From Balanoglossus misakiensis (taxonomy: Eukaryota > Hemichordata), in NCBI GenBank assembly GCA_040954595.2, contig CM082584.2:7316001-7380000 (forward strand): a stretch of DNA of 64,000 bases, written 5' to 3'. The notes under the pieces were generated by a model. The model did not search any database, was not told where the DNA came from, and saw only the letters and a program-made list of their open reading frames with translations. Shown here piece by piece: positions 24,101-35,210 of this stretch (its first letter is position 1; each line of letters begins with the position of its first letter). A program made the position numbers and the translations under genes.

Positions 24101-27100
24101 GCATGTTAATGTTACATTGTTAGCGTCAATCTCAGCAGTATAGTGCCAAATTACTTTCTCTAGAAGCAGTGTGTGAAGTCCAGTTGCAGGTGGTTCTGCA
24201 AATTGTGACAAAATCTCCATTTCCATACTTATGTTATTCGTCACTTCTTGTCAAAACAGCAACGTGAGAATCCTGAAAAAATATCCAAGCAACCATCCCT
24301 TAGTATGATAATAGATTTTCATTTTTTCTAATTTTAGCCCCGAGGGAAAGAGTTGAGATTATAGTTAATCGACATGAAGAAACCGGGGATGACGAAACAA
24401 GAACTCATGTTCTAGAGTGGCAGGTAAGAGATCTGTAATCAGTCGTCTTAGAAGAAAAAATATTTCTTGTCACTGCAGAAAAAATATTTCTTGAAAATCA
24501 CAGTTATTAAAAATTGCAATAGAAAGTTATTTTACAATTTCATCTTTTAGAAGAGTGAACATTTAAACGGGAAAGCAGCCAAAGAAGCCAATATCTAACA
24601 AATCTAAAAAATAATTAAAATTGTGCCCTCATTGAAATAAAAACTGTAACAGAGACTTTTTTCTTATTATTCCAGCCACTCAGTCCAAGTGATGCCAATG
24701 GAATTATACTGGGCTATAGGATATATGTATTGGTGTTGAATCAGACACTGAATTCATCTGAAATGAATGATACCAAAATTTCTCAATCATATGCAGATGT
24801 AGGGGCCCTTGTCAAAATGTACAACATACCAGTTAATCAAACTCGCTACAAACTTACAGGTGGGTTAATCTTTGTGAGGTGCCATGGGGTGAATAAATAG
24901 CGCCAGTGGCACTGTGACTCCTATACATACATGTTCTTAGTTTCCATACCATGCAATTCTGAGTGTGTGTTTGTGTGTGTGGATGTAATTTCCACACTCA
25001 CACTTGGAATTATAGGTGACTAACTGTGAGATTTTACGCAGAAGTGCATCGTAGACTGTCAGTAATGAGAAAAAATCAAACATATATACAGTACTCGTCA
25101 TCGAATTGTCAAGGCAGTACCATGCTTCAGCAACCAATAACATGAATTTCATCATATTCTGATTTTCACACAGGTCTTAACCCGGAGCTCGATTACCACA
25201 TTGACATCGTGGCATACAACAGTGTTGACGAATCTCCACCAGCCTCTGTCACCATTTCAGCCATTCAAACAGACACAAGTAAGGAATTAATAATTCTGTC
25301 AGCATTTTGTTCTACTTTGCAGTGAGTAAGAAAAAAACTACAGCAGCTAGAATGCCCTATGTAGGGTTGGACCATGGTTTAACCCTGCACAGGTACAAAT
25401 GTATCACTATAATGCCTACACTGACCTCATACTCAAACATTTGTTTGTTATTTCCCTTCAGAAACTGTGACAGAACCGGCCCACAAAGTTGCCTTGAAAG
25501 TGGTGGCCATTGTAGTCGGCGTTATCGTGTTTGTGATTTTATGTGTTCTGCTGACACGGCGCGGGTACAGAAAACTGAAGGATTATGGGTTCTTTGACCC
25601 TGTGGCAAAGCCGGAGTTTCCTTTTGACTTCGAGGTAAGTTGCTGGTCATTGCAATTGTGGTTGTGGGTAACGTTCATAGTGGCCTTCCAACATGGAATG
25701 CTTGCTCTGAAAGTGAATTTATTTTTTGACGTGGGATTTAGCGCATGCAGCGCACACTAATGTGAGCAAATGTTTCGTTTCCAGGACAACGACGACCGAA
25801 ATGTTCCACCAGAAAAAGCACTGCTTGACGAGTTTGTTGAAGTGTACGATGATTTGAGGAGATCTGGGAGCAAGCGGTCGAGCAAGAGTTTCCGCCCGGT
25901 CGACAAGGGGGCCTTCTACAGCGCCGGGAGTCAGATCAGTTGCAATGCGGAAGTCGCGGGCAGCAATGACAAGCGCGGGCAGTATGTTAAGTTGAGAGGT
26001 GTGAATGATGTAGATGAAGGCATCTCTGCGGTCAGAAATGATAAAGTTGTCGACCTGCCACCGAAGACTCCACTTCCTGTCGGCCTCACCGACGGGTACT
26101 GTCAGGTCACCAACGAGGGACACATCACACAGCTTCCGAAGGCCCAGCAGACACCTCAGGCAAGCCCGACCAAGACCGCCAGACCGGAGGGCTACAGTCA
26201 GATGACGGAGAGCGGGCGCGCGGTCGAATCTCCGTGGAAACTGAGGACGGACAAGGCTGCATCAGATGGGAAGCATTCTCACCAAAGAGCAGACGTTGAA
26301 CGTGGCAGCGGCGGGCGAACCCCTTCAGAGGGGGACACCCCCTATTGCCAGGTGACGTCAGCCGGAATCAGTGTGGTGCCCGCCGGTCCACCGCAAAATC
26401 TCTCGACTGTACAAAGGAGTAACCCAAGCCCTCCCGCTGGAGGCTACTGCGAGTTGAACGCCCAGGGAAAGCCCGTCGTGGTCTCGGATCGCAATTGCAG
26501 GGACTCGGGACACCTGAGCAGCAATGAGGACGAAGCCGCAGACAGAGAATGCAGTGACAGGGAGGGTCCGACCGGCAAACCCAAGGACCGAAGTCCATCC
26601 GATAAAACCACCACCCGCCATTCAGGGCCCGACAAAGACACAGCTTCCAGTCGTGCACCGCAACAAGGTGCTGGTGGCTACTGCCAAGTCGGCCCAGGCG
26701 GTCAACCTGTGATGATCGGCAGAGACGAGACCAGCGAGCAGCCTCCGTGCAACGCCAGAAATTTGCCGGCAAAGAATGCACGCGAGTCGACCAGAGAGGA
26801 GTCGGGTTTGCCAACCAGTGGAAATTCAGATGCACCATGTCGAGCTGCGGAGAACGTACCACCAAGTCCCCCCCTTCCCGACTACCTTCAAATAACACAG
26901 GCTCCAAGTGTGGCACAGCCCTCATCAAGTAACAGCAGCACTGGCTCTGACTATGTAGGGGATTACTCTCAAATAACACAACCCAACGCTGGCAGTGCTG
27001 TCGGTAATGCCCAGGCTCCTGCCAACACCTTAAGTGACTACACTCAGATCACGACAAACCACCACCCACAAGCGGTGAATTCACAGGGGGTGCGACAGTC

Positions 27101-27650
27101 AGCGGAGTCGGGGATCAGCAGCAGCAGCGTGGACGATTATTCGAGATTATCGCACACCGAATCGGATTCTCCGTCATCAGCACCGCAGCAATCCAGAAAC
27201 GTTGCAGTGCCTGCAGCGACCGGAAGTCCAAGTGACAGCTACGTTGCGTACGCGCAGACAGATGCGGGTCGAACACGCTCGTCGCTGACACGTGCGAACG
27301 CGCAAAGTGGCAGTAGGGGCCAAGCCGGTCCAGTCGGCTATGTGGACCACAGTGTGGTGATTCCCCCAAGCCCCAAACACTCGCCTCAGAAACTTGCCAC
27401 AAAATCTAGCCCTATAGGACACCAAGAACCGACTCCCGTGAACAAACCTCCGCCACCTACAGACATTCAAAATGGCGGACACCAAACGGACAATTCATTT
27501 TCAGGCTATGTGACACAGGATCATATCTTATCGCTGTCGCAAAAGACACCTGTAGGGCAGAATTTAGATTTGGCAAAATGTAAGGTTGATGCCAAAGGAA
27601 AGCCATTATCTTTTGGTATGCAAGTAAACAGCGATGGATATGTACAGTGA
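18111..27650 (+). CDS. Class I cytokine receptor, gp130/Domeless-like, with long multi-tyrosine tail
   Basis: Single-pass receptor expected to signal through JAK and STAT. Exons: 18111-18201, 22494-22763, 22866-22980, 23106-23290, 23419-23579, 23830-24007, 24338-24423, 24676-24859, 25174-25278, 25462-25634, 25785-27650; all phases agree, giving about 1137 aa. Signal peptide 1-26; Ig-like domain about 31-120 (LLRCSV...LLWYF...GTYSCGV); cytokine-receptor module with C129-x9-C139-S-W141 and WSAWS at 319-323; one more FN3-like domain about 335-458; transmembrane helix about 470-489; Box1-like FFDPVAKPEFPF just inside. The 648-aa tail is mostly one exon and repeats [G/P/D]Y-x-Q-[V/I/M]; YVTQ near the C-terminus is its only YxxQ. 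Start chosen for the signal peptide; the 5' exon acceptor is at 18070. Family certain; orthology to a named vertebrate receptor not claimed. Confidence 0.92.
18421..18584. repeat. CAGTA pentanucleotide tandem array
   Basis: About 25-30 copies of a 5-base unit, pure in the centre, with CAGTG variants at both borders and CAGGA variants at the right border. It lies in the first coding intron of the receptor. The several long ORFs through it are repeat artefacts. Confidence 0.97.
26088..27650 (+). repeat. Repeated Y-x-Q-hydrophobic docking motifs in receptor tail
   Basis: Within the last receptor exon, in order: YCQV, YSQM, YCQV, YCEL, YCQV, YLQI, YSQI, YTQI, YSRL, YAQT, YVTQ and a terminal YVQ. 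The first five are followed by a related T-x-x-G-x-x-V-type phrase, which points to internal duplication. YAQV and YxxL/V sites dock STAT5 in vertebrate growth hormone and erythropoietin receptors; YxxQ docks STAT3. Assignment of a STAT here is inference. Confidence 0.75.
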
Positions 27651-30624
27651 GATTTACATGTTTGTGTGCTGGTGTGAGACATACACAGATAAATGAACAT
27701 TCAATGTGAAACTTAACTCTGATATACTTCCAGATGTACTTAAAAAATCAACTTATCACCATTTTGTTGTTATGGACATCATAGTAATTTATGCTTTCAT
27801 GAATGTTGAAATTTTCCTTTGAAAGAGTCTTGAGAATGTATTTTAGTTATTCTGATTTTGAACATTGCAAATAATTAATTTGCATGATGTTTTTGAAAAA
27901 AAGGAGAAGATTAGCCTATTGATATCTTATAATTTCTCCATTGTCCTCACATACTTAATATTTTAATCAAGAGACCGACAGAGTGTTAGGCATTCTGATT
28001 AAATTTCCCATCTTTAATAGTATATATAATCAGTCTATCTGGCCACACCCTCAAACTCTTTCTTTGATCCAACCGACACTACCCTGGATGTTGAATTTCA
28101 TTAGATTTCACTCATTTTTTGGTCTGTTTATACCTTGTGATGTGTGATGAGCTATTAGAACCCAATGCTGTCAAACTTTATGACTGGTCCTCAATTCTTT
28201 CTTTTACCAAGACTTTTCTGGGAGGTGTTTAATCATCACCTTTTCTGAAGCAAAATGTTGTTTTCGTTAATATTTTTGCATATTCAATCAAGAGTAGATG
28301 TATTGATGGTGAGAGTGGTATGATCCTTAACAATGATTTTAATTGAGATTTTCTAGTATATAATTTTCTAGCCTTTTATAGAACTTTGTAAAATAAAGAT
28401 TACCTTTCTTGTCATGTAAGAGATCATGTTTTACATCCTGTAAATGAAAGACTGAAATTTTCTTCAGACTCATGAACAAGCAGTCATTCATTGTGCGTAA
28501 GAAAATGAAATATTCCTAGGTTAGAGTTGTTCACAAAATACAACCATGTGTGGTCAAGGGTTGTATGGTGTGGCAGTTACATGTAGCTCGATCACTCGAT
28601 TTTGTCATACACAGAGACCGAGTTCTCATACAGAGTTATTTAGTATTATTTGATTATTAGGCTAATGACTCCCCACCTTTTATGGTTGCAAAATTCACTA
28701 GTTTAATTGTTAATAACAAACTTATGCAAATAATTGGTGTGCAGTAAAAAGTGCTTCCGTTATCGGACATATGTTCTAGTATGTGTCGGCCATATTGGAA
28801 CCGTGTGATGTCATTGTCATGCTCACTCTTGGTATTACCTCTATGCATTGCATTTTGAAGTCTTTAGCTCCATGAGTTTCAGAGCAGGCTTTATAATTAA
28901 AATTTTACAAATCTTCCATGTAGATATATGCAAATTGATGCAAATTTTATTGATATTTACTTAGACATTATGCAAAGAAATATAAATGCTTGAATGTGAA
29001 GTTTTAAATGGTATGCAGAAGCTAGATGCAGTGGTACAGTAGTTTAGGCTGAAGATTTACAAACTTTCGTGTCAGTTTGTGACATTCAAATTGTGAAATG
29101 AGTGATTTGATGTTCTCAGGAAATTCTTATTACATGTATATACATATCTTGTTGCATGGAACTTGAGAGCGAAAATCATCTTGCATTTTGTTATTTTTGC
29201 TCAGATCACCAAATAGTTTTGTATTTTACTTAGAACAGTTTTACCATGTCTTCACCGCTCTGTATTTCTCACATTTCTTCAGTCTGTTTATTTTACAGGA
29301 CTTTTTTGTCCTTCTGAGTGGTTGCAGAGAACTAAATAAAATAATTTCTTGTCTTTGGCTGGGATTCGGCCTTCCAAACTGACTTTGCTGAGATTAATTT
29401 TATAGATAACTCCAAAACACATACAATGCAAGTGGTCACTGTGTTTATAATTACTATATATACAGCAAAAGCCCGAGCTTTGCATATAGCGATTTATACT
29501 AGATTCGGCCTGATAAAGAGAATTTTGAAGTGTGTGAACATGATTTCTGGCTCTTCGCGTTGGTAGCGGAGGGACTGACAGTGCATTGGTGCATGAAACA
29601 CAGCAAATTGAATTCAGAACTTGATTTATGTTTGCCCTGTGCTGTTGATAGTCATTCTTCAGCTGTTTTCAGTTTCATACCTACATAACTGGTGTGGTAC
29701 ATGCACATTCTGTGCTGAGAATGAAACCCATGCAATTGAAAAAAGCAATTTCAGTTACCAAAAGTCTAATTGTTTCATCAATGCTTTTTATTGAATCACA
29801 TTTTCAAATATAGTTTGCCCTAAAACTATTTCAGTATCCAGTTTATTTGGACATATATCGCACATAATGTATATTTCTCATCTGAAAAGAGGGATTTCAG
29901 TGAAGCGGGACTCAACTGACCTTTATCTTACATGTGTTCATATGAATGCAAGTCAATTATCAACCTATTAAAGCCTGCATCCCCAGGCGAATTCAACTTT
30001 CCCATGATATCGTATTTTGTTCAACACCACAATGTAAAACTTTAATTGTTCAGTGGTGTATCAAACCGTTAATTCCCACATTGTAATTTTCTGGCTAACT
30101 TCCTTCAGATTAGGGACCCAACTTTGGCATGTCATGCATGTTTATTGCCTTTTATAGGATTTATAGCTGGTGAGCAAATATGTTCCCCATACCAGAAAAG
30201 AGGTCGCTCAACTGTGCTTCTTTACATTGACACACATTTTCCTGGAAAAACTACAACAGCTCACTGTCATCATCTACTATAACCTGGGGTTAGAGAATTT
30301 CCCTGTAAAATTTGGAAATTTAGTGTGAGTACGTCCATTGATGAAAAATACCACCTTGAAATGATTGTTGTGTTTTCTGCTTAAAAGTTATTTTTTCTCA
30401 ATTGTTCTATACAAAAATGTTGGTGCTGTATGATAGATTTGACAAATTCGGCCCAAGTACAGAACATTATAATCACAAAACAACGGATTTGTCAAAACTC
30501 AACGGAAGAGGGCGCTTTAACCCGGAAATTTACGTGCATGAACTTTGACCCAGCGAAGAAGTTGCCAGTTGCCTGAAGTACAGATCGTCTTCCTAAAACC
30601 CATCTCATAGTTGTCAACGATACG
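27651..30624. other. Receptor 3' untranslated region and intergenic DNA
   Basis: AT-rich, no ORF with splice signals or conserved motif. The first 750 bases are probably 3' UTR. The last 150 bases are the presumed promoter of the first phosphatase gene. Nothing else recognised. Confidence 0.5.
28392..28397 (+). terminator. Polyadenylation signal of the receptor gene (candidate)
   Basis: AATAAA about 740 bases after the receptor stop codon, followed by a T-rich stretch. It is the first canonical hexamer I saw in the 3' region. Confidence 0.45.
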
Positions 30625-32981
30625 ATGGCGGACATCAAAGCCTATAAGATAATCACTGACATCGTACTTTTTCTAATAGGTGAGTCGATTAGCTGTACCC
30701 TGATTTCCTGAAAACGTATGGAGGCAATATCAATAAGGCCGTATCAACTATCATTACCAATGACAACAAACACTGAAACAGTATATTTACTGAAGATGTG
30801 CCCGAGGCAGAAAACACCATATTTGTGAATATAACAACAGAAATGGTGCGTGTGAAGTCCCGTAGCTAGTCGCCAAGTGTCATCGCGTTACAGTATCTGT
30901 CGCTGAATGCACCTGACAGGCTATAAACAAGGTCATGCTGCCCTTTGATTGCCTGGGTCACCAGCTACATGTACCACTCCCTCGTATCCTGCTGTGTGTT
31001 ATTTGGTACACAGGCCGATGGAGGGATGCTATGGGAAATTTCAGTCCTTTTGTTTTGTTCTCTTGCAGTGTTTATACCAATAATACTGGTGGAGTTATAT
31101 GTGGCGCCTTTCCATCGAGGTTTTTATTGCGATGACAATTCCATCAAGTATCCCTACAAAACTGACACTATTTCAACACTCTTGCTCATAGTCCTAGGAG
31201 TGGCAATACCCGTCGTTGCAGTAAGTACAAGTGCTCCAGTTTACTCTGGGCCTGAGTTTTACTTTAGCTGTACTCATTTCTCATTAGTCTTGTGCCAGAA
31301 CTTTTTACATAGACTAGCCAATTGGGTATAACAAATTCCTGGGAAGAACACCGTATTGATACAAGGACTCGCTTCCTTACAGATATTCTTCGTTGAAGTT
31401 GCACTGTACCTGAATGCGAAAAAAAGAACTGAGATAAGGGGTTCATATTTCCGCACCAGACACCTCAGCACACGATCTCTTCATCCGTTGGCTTATCACC
31501 TCTACTTCATCATCGGTGTCTTTGCCTTTGGGATGGCCACCACAAACTTGCTGACGCAGACAGTCAAGTTGATGGTGGGTCGGTTACGTCCACACTTCCT
31601 GACTGTCTGCCAGCCAAATTATGATTTGTTTAATTGCTCGGACGGTTACATTGAGGCCGATGTGTGCACTGGTGATGCGGACAAAATCCACGAAGCTAGG
31701 TAGGTGGCACCCTGTCATCATTAAAGGTATGGAGTCACTTCTATGAAATCATCTATATGGAGATTAGATGAATGATCTAACAGCTTCCTAAAATACATCA
31801 ACTTAACTTCAAATACTTTCCAAAATTCCACACAAATGGTAATTTCAGTAGACCCTTGCTGCATTTTCATAACATGTAAAACTGTTTCTTTGTCTTGCAT
31901 TTGTCAGATTGTCGTTTGTATCAGGGCATTCTTCAGTGGCCTGGTATTGCGCCCTCTATCTAGCTGTGAGTATATATAACTTTATGGTACTAGTTATTCA
32001 GTTTTCATTTTATCATACACCTACTGTGAGAACCAATATACTGGCATGGAAAACCAAGAAAATCTGAGCATTTCTCTATGATTCTGATTTTTATCAACAC
32101 GTCCAGGATAAATGCATTTTTTGTTGTTTTTGTCATACTTGTTTGTTTTAGTTATATCTGGAGGTGAGATTTATGTGGAAAGTATCCAAGCTAGTGAAAC
32201 CAGTGTTGCAAATTGCAGTGTTGATGTTAGCGTTGCTGTGTTCCTTGTCGAGGATATCAGATTATAAACACCATTGGAGCGACGTGTTGGGAGGAAGTTT
32301 GCTGGGAATTACTGTGGCTCTTTTAGTGGTGAGTATATGTAGATTTTGCGCTGCCCTGAACACCTTGGTGATCAATTCTATGCCATTATTCAGGGGTCAT
32401 CTTCTAAGGAGAGTTCAAAGGGTTAAGTTTTTTTTATGTGTAATTACTTGTTCTTTATGAATGGTTGTTGGCAAGTCTTGAATCTGGCTTTTCTGGCTAA
32501 ACTAGTATGTGTATGTGCATGTTTGTGTGTGTATGGTAACATATATCAATGTTGTTAGCTTTTCTGTTGACTGTTTTATCTACAGGGTATTAAACTCAGT
32601 GTTGTGACCCTGAATAAATGCATTGGTCTGTTGGCTTGGGAACACTGTCTAATCAGCCAATTCGACATCAGCAGGGGTACATTCTACTCAAGACTGTGAC
32701 AGAGTCTATCTCAAGGCAAATTTAGTATCGCAGTTTAATAAAAACGTGTCACAATACTAACAGTTGGTTGCATTACATTCCCTGCATCATTGCTTTCTTC
32801 CATCGCTGGGAACTTCTAACACCGACCTTGGCAAACTTTTCTCTTACAGTACTACTATGTGTCAGACTTACTCAAGATGCAGTTACCGTTGGCAACCAAG
32901 GACACGCCCCCAGAAAACCATGATAACGGTGTCAAGGAGTCCCAAAATATGACAGACCGAGATATAGAAATCTCCGAATAA
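30625..32981 (+). CDS. Phospholipid phosphatase (PLPP/LPP family), gene 1, isoform A
   Basis: Six-pass membrane enzyme that dephosphorylates lipid phosphates such as phosphatidate and lysophosphatidate, with the catalytic site facing the lumen or outside. Exons 30625-30679, 31069-31220, 31383-31699, 31908-31965, 32152-32328 and 32850-32981, phases 1-0-2-0-0, give 296 aa, the usual family length. All three PAP2 signature motifs are intact: KLMVGRLRP (C1, K-x6-RP), SGHSS (C2) and SRISDYKHHWSD (C3, SR-x5-H-x3-D). An N-glycosylation sequon (NCSD) sits between C1 and C2, as in vertebrate PLPP1-3. A second last exon exists at 33741. The downstream gene at 35211 is a paralogue with the same intron positions. 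Which vertebrate PLPP it matches is not decided. Confidence 0.93.
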
Positions 32982-33691
32982 AGCAACCAACTGCGCTTGC
33001 TGTTGTCTTTGTTTATCGAGAGGGTATGGCAGTTTCAGTGGATAACTTTTAATGACTTTTAAATTGCTTAAATATTTAAGATGATAGAACCTGCAAATTG
33101 CTCATTACAATACATGTACCATGTATGTTTTTCACTTCACTGAATTAAGCCAACCTCTCTCCACTCATCAACAAAACATCCACACTTTAATTAAAACATA
33201 AAACCAAGTGTCTGTCCTAATTCCTGTCATGTTTGCTGATCCTTCAACCCCTCCTCCCAAATGAAATGATCCAAATCCCAAAACCATATATGACATAATT
33301 TTTTTGTGATGCCTAATGTTATACAGTGCTTCACAACAAAACTGGAAAGAGCTTAGGACATTAGAGAACAACTTGGAGATGCGACTGTTAACTGTGGTAG
33401 TAGGGGTTGAAGTGTGACCATTGCTATCATTGACTACTTGTGTATACCCTCTCTGTAAACAATTCAACACATGATAATCCTTGCGCCAACTGTCATCTTG
33501 GTTTTTCTGTCATTGCTGGCTAACTTCCATTTCTTTCACATTGAAATAACAGAGCTTGTTTTCCTTAAATTTGTTGCTAATATCATACACATCTTTTCAG
33601 GAGGTGTCGCACATTTAAGTACTACTGCTGGACAGATGGTCGGAAAAGTCTGCATGGGAGTTGGGTGGGTTGAAGTGATATGAGCACTGAA

Positions 33692-33697
33692 AATAAA
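33692..33697 (+). terminator. Candidate polyadenylation signal for PLPP gene 1 isoform A
   Basis: AATAAA located after last exon A and 44 bases before last exon B, followed by a T-rich run. The position allows choice of 3' end to be coupled with choice of last exon. Confidence 0.45.
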
Positions 33698-33740
33698 ACT
33701 CTTTTTTCACATTTTTATCGTATTTTATTTGCATCTACAG

Positions 33741-33878
33741 TTTCGGTACGTCTCAGACCTCTTGAAGATGCCGTTGCCACTTGAAAAGAGGCAGGAAGAC
33801 AGTTTGGAAATTGAATACCGAGAAGAGGAAGCGTATATCCTCCAGGGTGATAGTGAACCTACGTATTATGGTGTATAG
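33741..33878 (+). CDS. Alternative last coding exon of PLPP gene 1 (isoform B)
   Basis: Preceded by an acceptor (tttgcatctacag), phase 0, it reads FRYVSDLLKMPLPLEKR and ends at TAG after 45 residues. The exon at 32850 begins YYYVSDLLKMQLPLATK, so the two are a duplicated pair encoding alternative C-terminal cytoplasmic tails. Isoform B would be 298 aa and has a tyrosine-rich end (EPTYYGV). An AATAAA at 33692 between the two exons fits a 3' end for isoform A; one at 34417 fits isoform B. Confidence 0.8.
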   Translation, partial: FRYVSDLLKMPLPLEKRQEDSLEIEYREEEAYILQGDSEPTYYGV

Positions 33879-34152
33879 TGGTACCAGAAGTTGTTTAGTA
33901 TTAGTATAGCATAGTATGTAGTTGTATGACAACTTCATTTTAATTTACAGACCGAGTCACTTTGTGGTTTATATATTTATTTTCATTTGAAATTTTCTCA
34001 CCCATAGTAACATGTTTTTGGTTAATTTTTTTTAAAAGTTCAGTGTTATTGCTCAAAGGTGTCTGTTATCAATTTTACTGATTTGTATTAACATGAAAAG
34101 TAATAGTACAATAGATTGTTCGAATTGCTGTGTAGCATGCAAAGCGTGTGTT

Positions 34153-34243
34153 ATCCCATTCACCCCATATTTCCCTCTTTAGGGGTCCAACTTTACCAAT
34201 ATAGATTAGGATTAGCACCAAACTATGGTAGTGAAAGGGTTAA
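34153..34243. repeat. Inverted-repeat element, AACCCTTTCA family, copy 2
   Basis: The left end TCCCATTCACCCC and the right end GTGAAAGGGTTAAC form an imperfect inverted repeat and match the ends of the 13921 element. It lies downstream of PLPP gene 1. Confidence 0.45.
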
Positions 34244-34416
34244 CTTAATTCAGACAGGACTGTTGATGAGAAACAACACCTTTTTTATAAGTTACTATTT
34301 TTAACAAGTGATAAACAGTGGTATAGCTCAGTTACAGAATTTACAGTAATTTGCGTTGACAGTCCGGGACACATATCATTTACATGAAAGATGGTCCAAT
34401 TGAAACAATTTTGTAA

Positions 34417-34422
34417 AATAAA
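34417..34422 (+). terminator. Candidate polyadenylation signal for PLPP gene 1 isoform B
   Basis: AATAAA about 540 bases after the isoform B stop codon. Another hexamer follows near 34693. Confidence 0.4.
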
Positions 34423-35210
34423 GAGCGCCTCGTAAATTATGCAGCCCAGATGTGATTTTAGCATGTCTCTGTTGAAAGCCAATGGCTCAGACTACCCAAC
34501 AATTTCTATGCAATGGCACAGAGGCAGTGTGTACTGATAAAACAATGTAGCCAATTTTCACTACATGTATATTACTCTGAATATAGTAGATAATTTAAAG
34601 TATTTTTCTGATACGAATAGAGGCTTTTTTTAGTCATATTAACTTGAATTTCTGTGGCTACATTTGTGATGTACATGTATGTACAATTTAAAAATAAAAC
34701 AATCATGATCCATATCATTAAAGGACATCGAGCACTTACAGGTTCTATGTAGTAGGTACATTAACGTGTAATTAGCAAGGTGTGATTTATTTTGGATTAA
34801 AGTTATTTAAAAAGTTCAATGCATTGTATCTTTAGTTGGTTTTGTTCTTTCTTTTTAACTGATTAATTGATGCGCTGTGCTACAAGAAAAGAGACAGTTA
34901 TGGGCCGCCATTTTAGTAAAAATAAACTGACCAAAGAGAGAGTGTTTCGTAAATATAAAAAGTTAACTTCCCAAACTCCAGTAAACTGAAAAAGTTTGCT
35001 CGCCTTTAAAGAGTCTACTGCGCACGCGCAAAGCAATTATGTAAATTTCACTGACCTGCTCCTGTTAAGATAGTTAAACTGGTCGATTAATACTATTATA
35101 GCGACAGTTGCGATCAGATGTTGCAAACCGCTGTTGTGTGTATGTATTATCCTACCCATTAAGTTTGGCAGTCTTTGTACCGCTGGTGCCTTTTAGAATA
35201 GGCCTACACA

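Larger units (their letters stand above)
33879..35210. other. PLPP gene 1 3' region and intergenic DNA
   Basis: Contains the two late polyadenylation hexamers and the short repeat at 34153. Otherwise no gene-like signal; the last 200 bases are the presumed promoter of PLPP gene 2. Confidence 0.5.

Noticed and set aside
26368-26979. 203-aa antisense frame over the receptor tail exon
   Set aside because: It is a shadow of the GC-richer sense coding exon; it has no family motif and no splice context.
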